From Candidatus Saccharimonadota bacterium (lineage in GTDB: Bacteria; Patescibacteriota; Saccharimonadia; Saccharimonadales; Saccharimonadaceae), in the NCBI GenBank assembly GCA_905372305.1, contig CAJPOP010000001.1:520278-584277 (forward strand): 64,000 nt of DNA. The letters are read 5' to 3'. The notes below the pieces were generated by a model. It searched no databases and had not been told where the DNA came from. It worked only from the letters and a program-made list of their open reading frames with translations. The position numbers and the translations under genes are program-made. Positions 27,763-36,128 of this stretch are shown here, in pieces (position 1 is the first letter of the stretch; each line of letters starts with the position of its first letter).

Positions 27763-27791
27763 TTGCCTAAAATGAGGAAGCGTGATATATT
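27763..27791 (+). promoter_or_regulatory. Promoter of the 27836 gene
   Basis: -35 TTGCCT (27763-27768), 17-bp spacer, -10 TATATT (27786-27791). The spacer ends in GCGTGA next to the -10, the same as in the divergent promoter at 27578-27606. Confidence 0.7.
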
Positions 27792-27835
27792 GTGAATAGT
27801 CAATTTAGCGAAAATAGACAAGGAATGCGAGCCAT

Positions 27836-28351
27836 ATGTCTGAATTACCAGAGAAACAAGTCAAGCGCCTCCGGACGCTCATCCAGGAAGCAGAAACCAA
27901 TTTAGCGGCAGCCAAGGAACTGCTAATCAGCATCGTTGGCGACGACGGGCAAGTCGTTACCCCGAAAAATCCATCCGACGAAGTCGCCGGTAAGGTTATT
28001 GAGGGCGTGTTTGACGGGCAAATGATGCTTAGTCCTGACGGAAAGAATTATCCGATTCCTGCCAATTATGCCTCGAAATCTAAGCTGGTTGAGGGTGATT
28101 TGATGAAATTGACCATCGCCGAGGACGGCAGCTTTATTTATAAGCAAATCGGCCCAGTACCGCGCAAACAAGTCATCGGCACGCTTGTCCAGCACGACGG
28201 CGTCTATTACGTCGAGGCTTCCGGCCGCGAATATCGCATTTTGCTCGCCAGCGTCACTTATTTCCGCATTAACGTCGGCGACCAAGTCACCATCATCATC
28301 CCGGAAGACAATCCTGACGCCACCTGGGCAGCTGTCGAAGCGGCATTGTAA
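27836..28351 (+). CDS. Conserved hypothetical protein with coiled-coil N-terminus
   Basis: Protein of 171 aa. The first 35 residues form a likely coiled coil (KQVKRLRTLIQEAETNLAAA). The rest looks like small beta domains, with the segment PIPANYASKSKLVEGDLMKL and LLASVTYFRINVGDQVTIII. I recall similar proteins from other CPR genomes but none with a known function. The KLVEGD...L pattern suggests OB- or GreA-C-like beta structure (inference). Own promoter and terminator; AAGGA upstream of ATG. Confidence 0.7.
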   Translation: MSELPEKQVKRLRTLIQEAETNLAAAKELLISIVGDDGQVVTPKNPSDEVAGKVIEGVFDGQMMLSPDGKNYPIPANYASKSKLVEGDLMKLTIAEDGSFIYKQIGPVPRKQVIGTLVQHDGVYYVEASGREYRILLASVTYFRINVGDQVTIIIPEDNPDATWAAVEAAL

Positions 28352-28366
28352 AGTAGTTTCCTTTTT

Positions 28367-28403
28367 AAAGCCGTCCGTGCCTGCGGGCGGTTTTTGATAT
28401 AAT
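28367..28403 (+). terminator. Terminator fused to the promoter of the next gene
   Basis: Hairpin GCCGTCCG / CGGGCGGT followed by TTTTT, and immediately afterwards the -10 TATAAT (28398-28403) for the gene starting at 28410. Same terminator-promoter fusion as at 20771. Confidence 0.7.
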
Positions 28404-28409
28404 TGTGTT

Positions 28410-29282
28410 ATGCCAGACGATTTTTTACTCGCTTATGCCAGTTTTAATGCCGACAACCAGCCGTTTATCGACTGTCAAATCGGCGATGAGATTAAGCGGC
28501 GGGAATTGTTTGGGCAAGATTTATCGCTCGAGTTTGACTTCTCGACCAAATATTGTACCGGCTGGGTGGATTTTGACAATCATTGCAGCCAAATTTGTCC
28601 AGATTCCGCCACGGTTGATGGCAAATATGAAAACTGCCTGAAATGCCGTGATCGGACTGGTTTTAATCCAGCATTTTATAACGCCGATTCGGTATCGGCG
28701 CAGCAGGAAAAGATAAATCAAAACCCTCACTTCGTCTATCTGGCATATTTCGCGCCGGGAGTCATTAAAGTCGGTATCTCGCAGGAAGAGCGCGGAATTC
28801 GGCGGCTACTGGAGCAGGGAGCGCGCCTGGCGTTGAAGTTGGAGACGTTTTCTTCGGCGCTGATCGCCCGGCAATATGAGGCGAAAATTGCCAGGCTGGA
28901 CGGCGTCGTTGAGACTATGCCAATTCATAAGAAACTTGAGCTTATAAAACAGCCTTTCAATCGCGCGGACGGCGAGAAGAAATTGCAGCAAAAACTACTT
29001 GAAATTGAACAGAAGATTGGCGTATCATTTCTGAGATCTGAGCTAATTCTTTGCGAAGATTATTTTCATACCACTGGAGCTGATCTAACAAGAGCAGTGC
29101 TAATGAAAGATCAGAACCAATTGGCTGGACGCGTCCGCAGTATCATCGGCCCGATCCTCATCACCGACTACGACGGACAGCTACTGGCGTATAACGTGAA
29201 AAAATTTATTGGCTACCAGGCGCAAAAAATTAACGGCGCCATTGACATAGAAATACCCAGCACGCAGCTGGCGCTGTTTTAA
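28410..29282 (+). CDS. DUF2797-like protein with GIY-YIG-type core
   Basis: Protein of 290 aa. The N-terminal part has a cysteine cluster (YCTGW, HCSQICPD, NCLKC) that probably binds metal. The centre reads HFVYLAYFAPGVIKVGIS followed by RRLLEQGARLAL, which fits a GIY-YIG nuclease-like fold in DUF2797 proteins. Biochemical role unknown; a nucleic-acid function is inferred from the fold. Leaderless start: TATAAT 6 nt before ATG. Next to dnaX. Confidence 0.65.
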   Translation: MPDDFLLAYASFNADNQPFIDCQIGDEIKRRELFGQDLSLEFDFSTKYCTGWVDFDNHCSQICPDSATVDGKYENCLKCRDRTGFNPAFYNADSVSAQQEKINQNPHFVYLAYFAPGVIKVGISQEERGIRRLLEQGARLALKLETFSSALIARQYEAKIARLDGVVETMPIHKKLELIKQPFNRADGEKKLQQKLLEIEQKIGVSFLRSELILCEDYFHTTGADLTRAVLMKDQNQLAGRVRSIIGPILITDYDGQLLAYNVKKFIGYQAQKINGAIDIEIPSTQLALF

Positions 29283-29365
29283 TGCGTGTTCGCGAGGCGA
29301 GTCGTCTTTAGATCAACCGCCAAACAGCTTACTAATCCTGTACTTTGCGCTATAATATATAAGTA

Positions 29366-30901
29366 ATGAGTCAGGCACTGTACCGCAAATATCGCAGTCG
29401 TAGCTTGGACGAGGTGTTGGGGCAAGATCACGTGACCAACATTTTGCGCCGAGCGCTGGAGCAGGGGAAAATCGCCCATGCGTATTTGCTGACGGGCCCG
29501 CGCGGCGTAGGAAAAACATCGGTGGCGCGAATTTTGGCGCATGAGATCAATCAGTTGCCGTACGACGAGGAAGCCTCACATCTGGATATCATCGAAATTG
29601 ATGCCGCCAGCAACAACGGTGTCGACGACATTCGGGCATTACGTGAAAAAGCGCAAGTCGCGCCCGTTTCCGCACCAAAGAAAATCTACATCATCGACGA
29701 AGTTCACATGCTGTCCAAGCCTGCCTTCAATGCGCTGTTAAAGACGCTGGAAGAGCCGCCAGCGCACGTGGTATTTATCTTGGCGACCACCGACGCCGAC
29801 AAGCTGCCCGCCACCATTCTCAGCCGCGTCCAGCAATTTTTCTTTCGCCCCATCCCAGTGGACATCATGGCGCGTCAGCTGATGACTATCGCTGAGAAAG
29901 AAGGCTTTACCATCGAGGCAGACGCTGCTCGGCTGATTGCTGAGCGTTCGCGCGGCGGGTTTCGCGACGGCATCAGCATGCTGGATCAATTGTCGGCATT
30001 AGCCAGCGCTGATAAGCCGCTAAGCGCGTCGGACGTTGCCCAGTACCTGGGGCTGAGCGCTACTGAGACGCTGGAGAACCTGCTGGAATTGTATCAGCAG
30101 CACGACGCGCCTGAGGCGCTGAACCTGCTGGGCGAGCTGGAGCAAGCCGGCACCGATCCGGTCGTTCTATCACATCAATTACTATCGCTGCTGCGAGCAC
30201 GCTTACATCAGCGGCCAGAGTTAATTACATTGGTCAAGCAGCTAATTGAAGTCGACCGCCATCCGCATCCGGATTTGAAATTATTGACGATATTTATGGA
30301 CAATGGGGAACAGACGGCTGATACATCGCCCGAGCTGATATCGCCGTTGATCGCCAGCCCCAAAACTACAGCCAAACCGCCAGCCACCATCTCTAAATCG
30401 CCCGTAGAGGCGCCAGAGTCACCGGCAGCTACTCCAGAAGCGCCAGCCCCAGCCGCTCAACCAGCAGAAAATTCACCAAAAACCATCCCGAAACAGGAGC
30501 AAACTAATAACTCTGCAGATAAAACAGCATCAGACACCGCCCCGGCAGGTAGTCAACCGGCATCAGACAATCCAGTAAACTCCGCCACAGACATCGACTG
30601 GGATAAGGTTATTGCTCTGGCCAAAGAGCAGTCGTTCGCTATTGCAACATTGTTGCAACACTGCAGCTGGCAGCTAGATGGCAACACCTTGACTCTGTAC
30701 GCCGGCAATGCCTTTGCTAAAAAGAAGCTGGATAATGCGAAAAATCGCCCGCTTATTGCGACAATTGTGCAACAAGTCGCCGGCACCGAACTGGATATTG
30801 TGACAATCGGACAAAAAGCCCCGCCCAAAGACGCCGAGCTTGCGAAGATTGCCGAGCTGATGGGCGGCGGCGAAGAAGTTAACCTGGAGGAATTATCATG
30901 A
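29366..30901 (+). CDS. dnaX: DNA polymerase III subunit gamma/tau, zinc module deleted
   Basis: Clamp-loader ATPase, 511 aa. Walker A GPRGVGKTS (44-52), Walker B IYIIDEVH (107-114), sensor I LATTDADKLP. In most DnaX a four-cysteine zinc module lies between the Walker A helix and LIEIDAAS; here only LPYDEEASH remains between HEINQ and LDIIEIDAAS, so the module is gone. A Pro/Ala-rich linker (about 320-400) precedes a C-terminal tau-like domain (DWDKVIALAKEQSF onwards). Leaderless start with TATAAT 9 nt upstream. Overlaps dnaB by 4 bp. Confidence 0.95.
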   Translation: MSQALYRKYRSRSLDEVLGQDHVTNILRRALEQGKIAHAYLLTGPRGVGKTSVARILAHEINQLPYDEEASHLDIIEIDAASNNGVDDIRALREKAQVAPVSAPKKIYIIDEVHMLSKPAFNALLKTLEEPPAHVVFILATTDADKLPATILSRVQQFFFRPIPVDIMARQLMTIAEKEGFTIEADAARLIAERSRGGFRDGISMLDQLSALASADKPLSASDVAQYLGLSATETLENLLELYQQHDAPEALNLLGELEQAGTDPVVLSHQLLSLLRARLHQRPELITLVKQLIEVDRHPHPDLKLLTIFMDNGEQTADTSPELISPLIASPKTTAKPPATISKSPVEAPESPAATPEAPAPAAQPAENSPKTIPKQEQTNNSADKTASDTAPAGSQPASDNPVNSATDIDWDKVIALAKEQSFAIATLLQHCSWQLDGNTLTLYAGNAFAKKKLDNAKNRPLIATIVQQVAGTELDIVTIGQKAPPKDAELAKIAELMGGGEEVNLEELS

Positions 30902-32256
30902 GCGAAAAAACCCAAACTGAGACCATAGCGGGCAAGTTGCCGCCGCAAAATCTGGACGCCGAAAAAAGCCTGATCGGCGCAATTCTCATCGACGAGGAAG
31001 TCCTAGCCGATGCCTCAGAAATCGTCAAACCGAACGACTTTTACGATAAAAATCACGGTCTGATTTTCGCTGGTATGATGCGGCTATTTGAAAAGCACAA
31101 GCCGGTTGACCTCTTGACCTTGACTGATGAGCTGAAGCGCAAGGACGAGCTGGAACTCATCGGCGGCTCGGCGTATTTGACGGAACTCACCAACTACGTG
31201 CCGACGGCAGCGCACGCAGCGGCGTACGCCGAAATGGTAGCGCAAACAGCGGTGCGGCGGCGCCTGATCAAGGCCAGCAGCGGCATCACCGAACTCGGCT
31301 ACGATGAATCGACGACGACGCAGGAATTATTAGAAAAAGCCGAGGCCGAATTATTCAGCGTCTCCGACCAGTCATTGAAACAGGATCTGGTCAGCCTGGA
31401 AAGCATTTTGACCGACAGCTTTGACCGTATCGAGGAGCTGCATCGCAACAAGGGCAGTCTGCGCGGCATGCGGACTGGCTACCGCGACCTGGACGCCATG
31501 ACGGCGGGGTTGCAGAAGTCGGATTTGATTATCCTGGCGGCGCGTCCAGCCATGGGTAAGACTGCGCTGGTGACTAACCTGGCGTACAACGTAGCGACGA
31601 TCGAGAAAAAGCCGGTGCTGTTTTTCAGCCTGGAGATGAGCAAGGAGCAGTTGACCGACCGTATGTTATCTGACGCGTCGGGTGTCAATAGCTGGAATAT
31701 TCGTACCGGCAATCTAAGCGGCGATGACTTTGAGAAGCTGTCCGAGGCCATGGGCGAGATGGCAGAAGCGCCGATTTACATTGATGATACGCCGGGCCTC
31801 AGCATTCTGGAGATGCGCACCAAGGCTCGCCGGTTGGCACACGAGGGCGAAATTGGCCTGATCATCGTCGACTACTTGCAGCTGATGCAGGCCACTAATA
31901 ATCACAACGGCAACCGCGTCCAGGAGGTGTCGGAAATTTCTCGTGGCCTCAAACTGATCGCTCGCGAACTCAACGTGCCGCTGATCGCCCTGAGCCAGCT
32001 GAGCCGTTCGGTCGAGTCGCGGACGCCGCCAATTCCACAGCTGGCCGACCTGCGTGAGTCCGGCTCCATCGAGCAGGACGCCGACATTGTCAGCTTTATC
32101 TACCGTCCAGGCTACTACGAACCAGACAACCCAGAAGTCCAAAACATCACCGATCTAATCATCGCCAAGCACCGTAACGGCCCGGTCGGCAAGATTCAAC
32201 TCTACTTCCATCCAGAGCGCCTGCGTTTTATGAGCTTGGATCGCAAGCATGACTAG
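30898..32256 (+). CDS. dnaB: Replicative DNA helicase
   Basis: Hexameric helicase, 452 aa. N-terminal collar domain starts PPQNLDAEKSLIGAILID; the RecA-like domain has Walker A ARPAMGKTAL, LIIVDYLQLM, and the Arg-finger region RNGPVGKIQLYFHPERLRF. No intein is seen. Overlaps dnaX by 4 bp (ATGA), so replication proteins are coupled here. Confidence 0.96.
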   Translation: MSEKTQTETIAGKLPPQNLDAEKSLIGAILIDEEVLADASEIVKPNDFYDKNHGLIFAGMMRLFEKHKPVDLLTLTDELKRKDELELIGGSAYLTELTNYVPTAAHAAAYAEMVAQTAVRRRLIKASSGITELGYDESTTTQELLEKAEAELFSVSDQSLKQDLVSLESILTDSFDRIEELHRNKGSLRGMRTGYRDLDAMTAGLQKSDLIILAARPAMGKTALVTNLAYNVATIEKKPVLFFSLEMSKEQLTDRMLSDASGVNSWNIRTGNLSGDDFEKLSEAMGEMAEAPIYIDDTPGLSILEMRTKARRLAHEGEIGLIIVDYLQLMQATNNHNGNRVQEVSEISRGLKLIARELNVPLIALSQLSRSVESRTPPIPQLADLRESGSIEQDADIVSFIYRPGYYEPDNPEVQNITDLIIAKHRNGPVGKIQLYFHPERLRFMSLDRKHD

Positions 32257-32277
32257 AATTGTGATATAATCATGGCA

Positions 32278-33747
32278 GTGAAAAAGCAGCAAGTTACTGA
32301 TATCTTTGTATACAAATGGCGCTATTTTTTTGGCTATATTGTGCTTGTGCTGTTATATATTGGCGCAGTGGTCACTTCGGCGTTATATGCGCCAGGCGGA
32401 TTGACACAATCAGAAATCGATGCCATTAGAACGACTAACGACCTGTCGCTCAGTATTGACGGTTTAGCAGTCGCCAATCTGCCGTTCCACGCTTTGCAGC
32501 TGGTTTTTTTCAAACTATTCGGCGTCAGCCTACTAACCATTAAAGCGCCAGCCATCCTCCTTTCGATCATCAGTTCTATCGCTATATTCTTCCTGCTCAA
32601 GCGCTGGTTTAAGCCGAGCGTCGCCATCCTATCCATGCTCATCATGATCACCACTGCCCAATTTTTGTTTATCGGCCAGAGCGCTACGCCGGCAATTTTA
32701 TACGTGTTTTACGCGGCGCTAATTCTATTGTTCGCCACATTAACGCTGCAAAAAGCCAAAATTACTTGGTTGTGGCGAATATTGCTAGCTATTACCGCCG
32801 CAGCGAGCCTACTAACACCGTACTTTTGGTACATTAACCTAGGACTACTATTCGTTGCCTTACTACACCCGCACCCGCGGTATTATCTTATTTCCAGAAA
32901 ATACCGCCGCCGCTGGCTGATACCGTTTCTATTATTCTGTCTGGCTACTGGCGCGGTTGCTTATCTATGCTTAAAATCCGACACTCTCAGAAGCAGTCTG
33001 TTGGGATTTGGGGCGCTGAATTTCAACATAGCAAGCAACCTGAAGGTGCTGTTTTACTCGTATCTTAGGATTGAACCGTCAGTTGTAGATGGACAAATTA
33101 CACCGATTATGGACTTTAGCGCGCTTATCCTAATATTCCTGGGGCTCGCCAAAAGCTTCCAAAAACGTGCCAGCGCCAGATCGTCCATGATTTGGTCATG
33201 GCTATTTTTAGCGTTAATTTTAATTATCTTCGACCCGCAATTAACCGCCATCATCGTCGTGCCGCTGTTCATCTTACTGGCAGTCGGCATAGAGACGCTA
33301 ATGAACGAATGGTACAAACTTTTCCCGAAAAACCCATATGCTCGCGGCACTGGCTTAGTATTTATTTCAGCGTTAATCATCGTTATGGTACTGGGCGGCA
33401 GTTTCCGCTACGTTGACGGCTACCAGCATTATCCACTGGCTGCCCGCGAATTTAACAGCGATTTATCATTATTAAAGAAAAAACTTTCCGCCGATAAGGA
33501 AGCCGCGTTGCTGGTTAGCGAAGCCGAATTGCCGATTTATAAAGCCCTCATTAAGCACAATGCTAAGAATTTGCACATCGTCGATTCTATACCATCTGGC
33601 ATACGTCAGCCGCTATATATCAGCCGCGCCGCCCGACAAAACACGCCTAAAGCCAGCCTAAAAAAGCTATATCTATCATCAATCCTAGTGAATAGCTGGT
33701 CGGAAAACGGCGACCGGTTTTATCTCTACACATCCAGCGAAAAATAA
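32278..33747 (+). CDS. GT-C-type (GT39-like) membrane protein
   Basis: About 489 aa, with some 11-12 predicted membrane segments and a C-terminal extracellular-looking domain of about 110 residues. The layout (first helix, then a loop with acidic residues in LTQSEIDAIRTTND, then many helices) fits ArnT/PMT-like lipid-linked sugar transferases; the assignment is by architecture only. GTG 32278 is preferred to ATG 32272 because the -10 TATAAT ends at 32270, leaving 7 nt to the GTG but only 1 nt to the ATG. Predicted role: modification of surface glycopolymers or proteins. Confidence 0.6.
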   Translation: MKKQQVTDIFVYKWRYFFGYIVLVLLYIGAVVTSALYAPGGLTQSEIDAIRTTNDLSLSIDGLAVANLPFHALQLVFFKLFGVSLLTIKAPAILLSIISSIAIFFLLKRWFKPSVAILSMLIMITTAQFLFIGQSATPAILYVFYAALILLFATLTLQKAKITWLWRILLAITAAASLLTPYFWYINLGLLFVALLHPHPRYYLISRKYRRRWLIPFLLFCLATGAVAYLCLKSDTLRSSLLGFGALNFNIASNLKVLFYSYLRIEPSVVDGQITPIMDFSALILIFLGLAKSFQKRASARSSMIWSWLFLALILIIFDPQLTAIIVVPLFILLAVGIETLMNEWYKLFPKNPYARGTGLVFISALIIVMVLGGSFRYVDGYQHYPLAAREFNSDLSLLKKKLSADKEAALLVSEAELPIYKALIKHNAKNLHIVDSIPSGIRQPLYISRAARQNTPKASLKKLYLSSILVNSWSENGDRFYLYTSSEK

Positions 33748-33749
33748 GT

Positions 33750-33755
33750 TATAAT
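33750..33755 (+). promoter_or_regulatory. -10 box for ybaB-recR
   Basis: TATAAT 23 nt before the ybaB ATG, with a full AAAGGAGG ribosome site between. Confidence 0.55.
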
Positions 33756-33778
33756 AACGTAAGTAATAAAGGAGGAAT

Positions 33779-34069
33779 ATGGCGTTTGACCAGGTGAAAA
33801 TGCTGCAGCAATTGCGTAAGGCGCAGAAACAATTAGGCAAAGAAATCATTGAAGTTGAGGCTGGCGACGGCGCAGTCGTTGTCCAGATTACCGGCGAGCT
33901 GAAGATTAAGTCGATTAAAATCAATCCGAAGATGGTGGATTTGGATAATATCGAGCAGCTGGAACACTGGATTAAGATCGCGATACGCGACGGCATGGCA
34001 AAGGCGCAGGAAATTGCTGCCGAGACCATGAAGCCGCTGATGGGCGGACTGGGCAACTTACCGTTTTAA
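33779..34069 (+). CDS. ybaB: YbaB/EbfC nucleoid-associated protein
   Basis: Protein of 96 aa; binds DNA as a dimer. Recognised from the N-terminal MLQQLRKAQKQLGKE helix, IKSIKINPKMV, and the C-terminal KPLMGGLGNLPF. It lies 3 bp before recR, the usual dnaX-ybaB-recR neighbourhood, although here dnaB and a membrane gene are inserted after dnaX. Confidence 0.92.
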   Translation: MAFDQVKMLQQLRKAQKQLGKEIIEVEAGDGAVVVQITGELKIKSIKINPKMVDLDNIEQLEHWIKIAIRDGMAKAQEIAAETMKPLMGGLGNLPF

Positions 34070-34072
34070 GTT

Positions 34073-34690
34073 ATGCCTCTACATATTTTGCCAAAGGCCT
34101 TAACAGCGCTTATTGACGACTTTGGCAGTTTGCCTGGAGTAGGCGCGCGAACAGCCGAGCGCTATGCATATGCCGTCCTGCGGCGTAATCCCAAGTCAGC
34201 CAAGCAGTTAGCGCAATCGCTCGACCGGCTGCACGATCGGGTAAAAACCTGCCCGAAGACATTTGCGCTGATTGACGCGAGTGAAGAGATATCGCCGCTG
34301 TACGCTGATAAAAGCCGCAATAAGCAGCTTGTTTGCGTGGTTGAAGAACCGCTAGATATTGTCGCCTTGGAAAGAACAGGGCAGTTTACCGGGACATACC
34401 ACGCACTAGGCGGCGTCATCTCGCCGATTGACGGCATTGGGCCGGAACAGCTGCACATTCCAGAACTGATCGACCGGATCAAATCAGACGACGTCCAGGA
34501 AGTTATCATCGCCACCAATGCTTCGGTTGAGGGCGAATCGACTGCCTTGTTTTTACAGCGGTATATCCAAGAAGCAGGACTAACTATTACCGTATCGCGC
34601 CTAGCGCGGGGAATTCCAGTCGGCGTTGACCTTGAATATGCCGATCAAATTACCCTAACGCACGCTCTGGAAGGACGAAAGCAGTTATAA
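34073..34690 (+). CDS. recR: Recombination protein RecR without zinc finger
   Basis: Recombinational repair factor working with RecO/RecF, 205 aa. N-terminal HhH (SLPGVGARTAERYA), TOPRIM-type core (VCVVEEPLDI, TYHALGGVISPIDGIGPE), C-terminal SRLARGIPVGVDLEYAD. The central zinc finger normally reads CxxC...CxxC; here the same place reads TCPKTFALIDASEEISPLYA with only Cys60 left. Length and flanks are otherwise normal, so the finger has been replaced, not lost with surrounding sequence. Confidence 0.94.
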   Translation: MPLHILPKALTALIDDFGSLPGVGARTAERYAYAVLRRNPKSAKQLAQSLDRLHDRVKTCPKTFALIDASEEISPLYADKSRNKQLVCVVEEPLDIVALERTGQFTGTYHALGGVISPIDGIGPEQLHIPELIDRIKSDDVQEVIIATNASVEGESTALFLQRYIQEAGLTITVSRLARGIPVGVDLEYADQITLTHALEGRKQL

Positions 34691-34711
34691 GAATATAAGA
34701 ATTACAATAAA

Positions 34712-34737
34712 ATACCCGCCTCGTATTAGGCGGGTAT
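34712..34737. terminator. Bidirectional terminator between recR and the LPXTG gene
   Basis: Perfect 9-bp stem ATACCCGCC / GGCGGGTAT; followed by cgTTTT on the plus strand and TTTTATT on the minus strand. An almost identical hairpin lies at 36081-36106. Confidence 0.85.
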
Positions 34738-34755
34738 CGTTTTGCTATTTTTATA

Positions 34756-35937
34756 TTACATCTGGCGGCGGGAAGCTACGTAAGCGATGATGGCTGTGGT
34801 TAGTCCGCCGAGGCCTAATGCTGACATAACGATGTTGGTAGTACCGGTTTTTGGCAACTGATTTGGAGTAGGAGTCTCTGGGGTTTTCGGAGGGGTTGAT
34901 GGCGTCTCTGGAGGAGTAACCGGCTTTTCCTTACACTTGCTCAAATCAGTTGTATGAATCTTCTCGTTAAACTCTTCTTTCTTGATTTTCTTGATTTCTT
35001 TAGATTCAAGTATACAAACCTCGAGCTCTTCCGGAACTTCCTTACAATCATTTGGGTTCTTAGAATATTTTTTCTCGTCAAACTCTGACTCTTTGATGGT
35101 TACCGGATATTTCTTATCCGACAAGCGGCAAACTTGCATTTCTGGCTCTGGTTTGACCGTAATTTGCGTCTGGCAGCCCTGGCTAGTCTTTTGAACGTCA
35201 GAACCTTCTTTGCCGTTAACCGTCACAGTAACTTTATAATTACCCGGCTTTGCATAGGTGTGCTGAATCTCAGATGACGTTGTAGTTTGCGTCGTGCCAT
35301 CACCGAAGTCGTATGTATAGCTGGTAACGCTAGCGCCGTCTTTGGCAGTTGCTTTGGTGCTAAATTTGAAAGTATCCCTGGAAACTTCAGTCTTTTGCAG
35401 AGCGTCGCAAGTTAACGACGGCTTTGCTGGCGGCGGGGTAGGATTACCCCAAATCGGGTTGCCGCAATCCTTGATGACGCCGGCGATGAACTTGCCGTTG
35501 TCGTCAAACCAAGCAAAGATATCGAATTGGTTATACACAAAGCTGTTCTGAACGTCAAACTTGTAATATTTTGTACCGCCGACAACCTCAGTGCCATACG
35601 ACGAAGCAGGATAACGGGTATTGCGCTGGACAGTTCGCGCGCCAGTTGCTACCACGCGGCCGTCAACCACCACGCGGCCGTCTTTATAGACGACACCGTT
35701 TTTCATATTCTTACCTTCGATCATCGCGTCATTGGTATTATTCCAATTCATCAAAGACCGAAAGTCGCTGCGGCTATAATACGTACTTTTCAGCTCCTGG
35801 TGGCTGCGCGTACCGCACTCTATTACGTTAATCCACTTGTCGCAAACAGCTGCTCGCGATGGCGAAGCCAGCCAGACTCCGCCGATGATAGCAATTCCCA
35901 GGGAAATAGCTATGCCGATTCTCTTTAGTTTGTTCAT
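34756..35937 (-). CDS. LPXTG surface protein with PKD domain
   Basis: Protein of 393 aa. Signal peptide about 1-29 (cleavage near SPSRAA), N-terminal domain to about 175 shared with the next gene, PKD-like domain (YTYDFGDGTTQTT to HTYAKPGNYKVTVTV), two copies of a repeat of about 33 residues bounded by Cys (VCRLSDKKYP... and VCILESKEIK...), a Thr/Pro-rich wall-spanning stretch, sortase motif LPKTG (361-365), a membrane helix and RRQM. It should be covalently anchored by a sortase (none in the window). PKD domains often mediate binding, so contact with a host cell is possible. AGGAG before ATG. Confidence 0.82.
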   Translation of the reverse strand: MNKLKRIGIAISLGIAIIGGVWLASPSRAAVCDKWINVIECGTRSHQELKSTYYSRSDFRSLMNWNNTNDAMIEGKNMKNGVVYKDGRVVVDGRVVATGARTVQRNTRYPASSYGTEVVGGTKYYKFDVQNSFVYNQFDIFAWFDDNGKFIAGVIKDCGNPIWGNPTPPPAKPSLTCDALQKTEVSRDTFKFSTKATAKDGASVTSYTYDFGDGTTQTTTSSEIQHTYAKPGNYKVTVTVNGKEGSDVQKTSQGCQTQITVKPEPEMQVCRLSDKKYPVTIKESEFDEKKYSKNPNDCKEVPEELEVCILESKEIKKIKKEEFNEKIHTTDLSKCKEKPVTPPETPSTPPKTPETPTPNQLPKTGTTNIVMSALGLGGLTTAIIAYVASRRQM

Positions 35938-35980
35938 AAAAACTCCTCTTACTGCCTCTATTAACGAGGCTTATACATCC

Positions 35981-36009
35981 ACGTTATCACAAACTTTATG
36001 TATTGTCAA
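35981..36009 (-). promoter_or_regulatory. Promoter of the 34756-35937 LPXTG gene
   Basis: Minus strand -35 TTGACA (36009-36004), 17-bp spacer, -10 TAACGT (35986-35981). The spacer shares AAAGTTTGTG with the paralogous promoter at 37237. Confidence 0.65.
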
Positions 36010-36080
36010 TAATAATTCGTAATCTTTTATGCTTATTTTCATTTTTTCTTTTTCCCAAGATTTGTCGGCTAATATATAAA

Positions 36081-36106
36081 ATACCCGCCTTGGATCAGGC
36101 GGGTAT
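36081..36106 (-). terminator. Terminator of the 36129-37193 LPXTG gene
   Basis: 9-bp stem ATACCCGCC / GGCGGGTAT, followed on the minus strand by TTTTATA. Near copy of 34712-34737, consistent with tandem duplication of gene plus terminator. Confidence 0.8.
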
Positions 36107-36128
36107 CATGTAGCTCACTATTTTTATA

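Noticed and set aside
32265..32277. ATG 32272 as start of the GT-C-like gene
   Set aside because: It lies 1 nt after the -10, so it would be upstream of the RNA start; GTG 32278 fits the usual 6-7 nt spacing.
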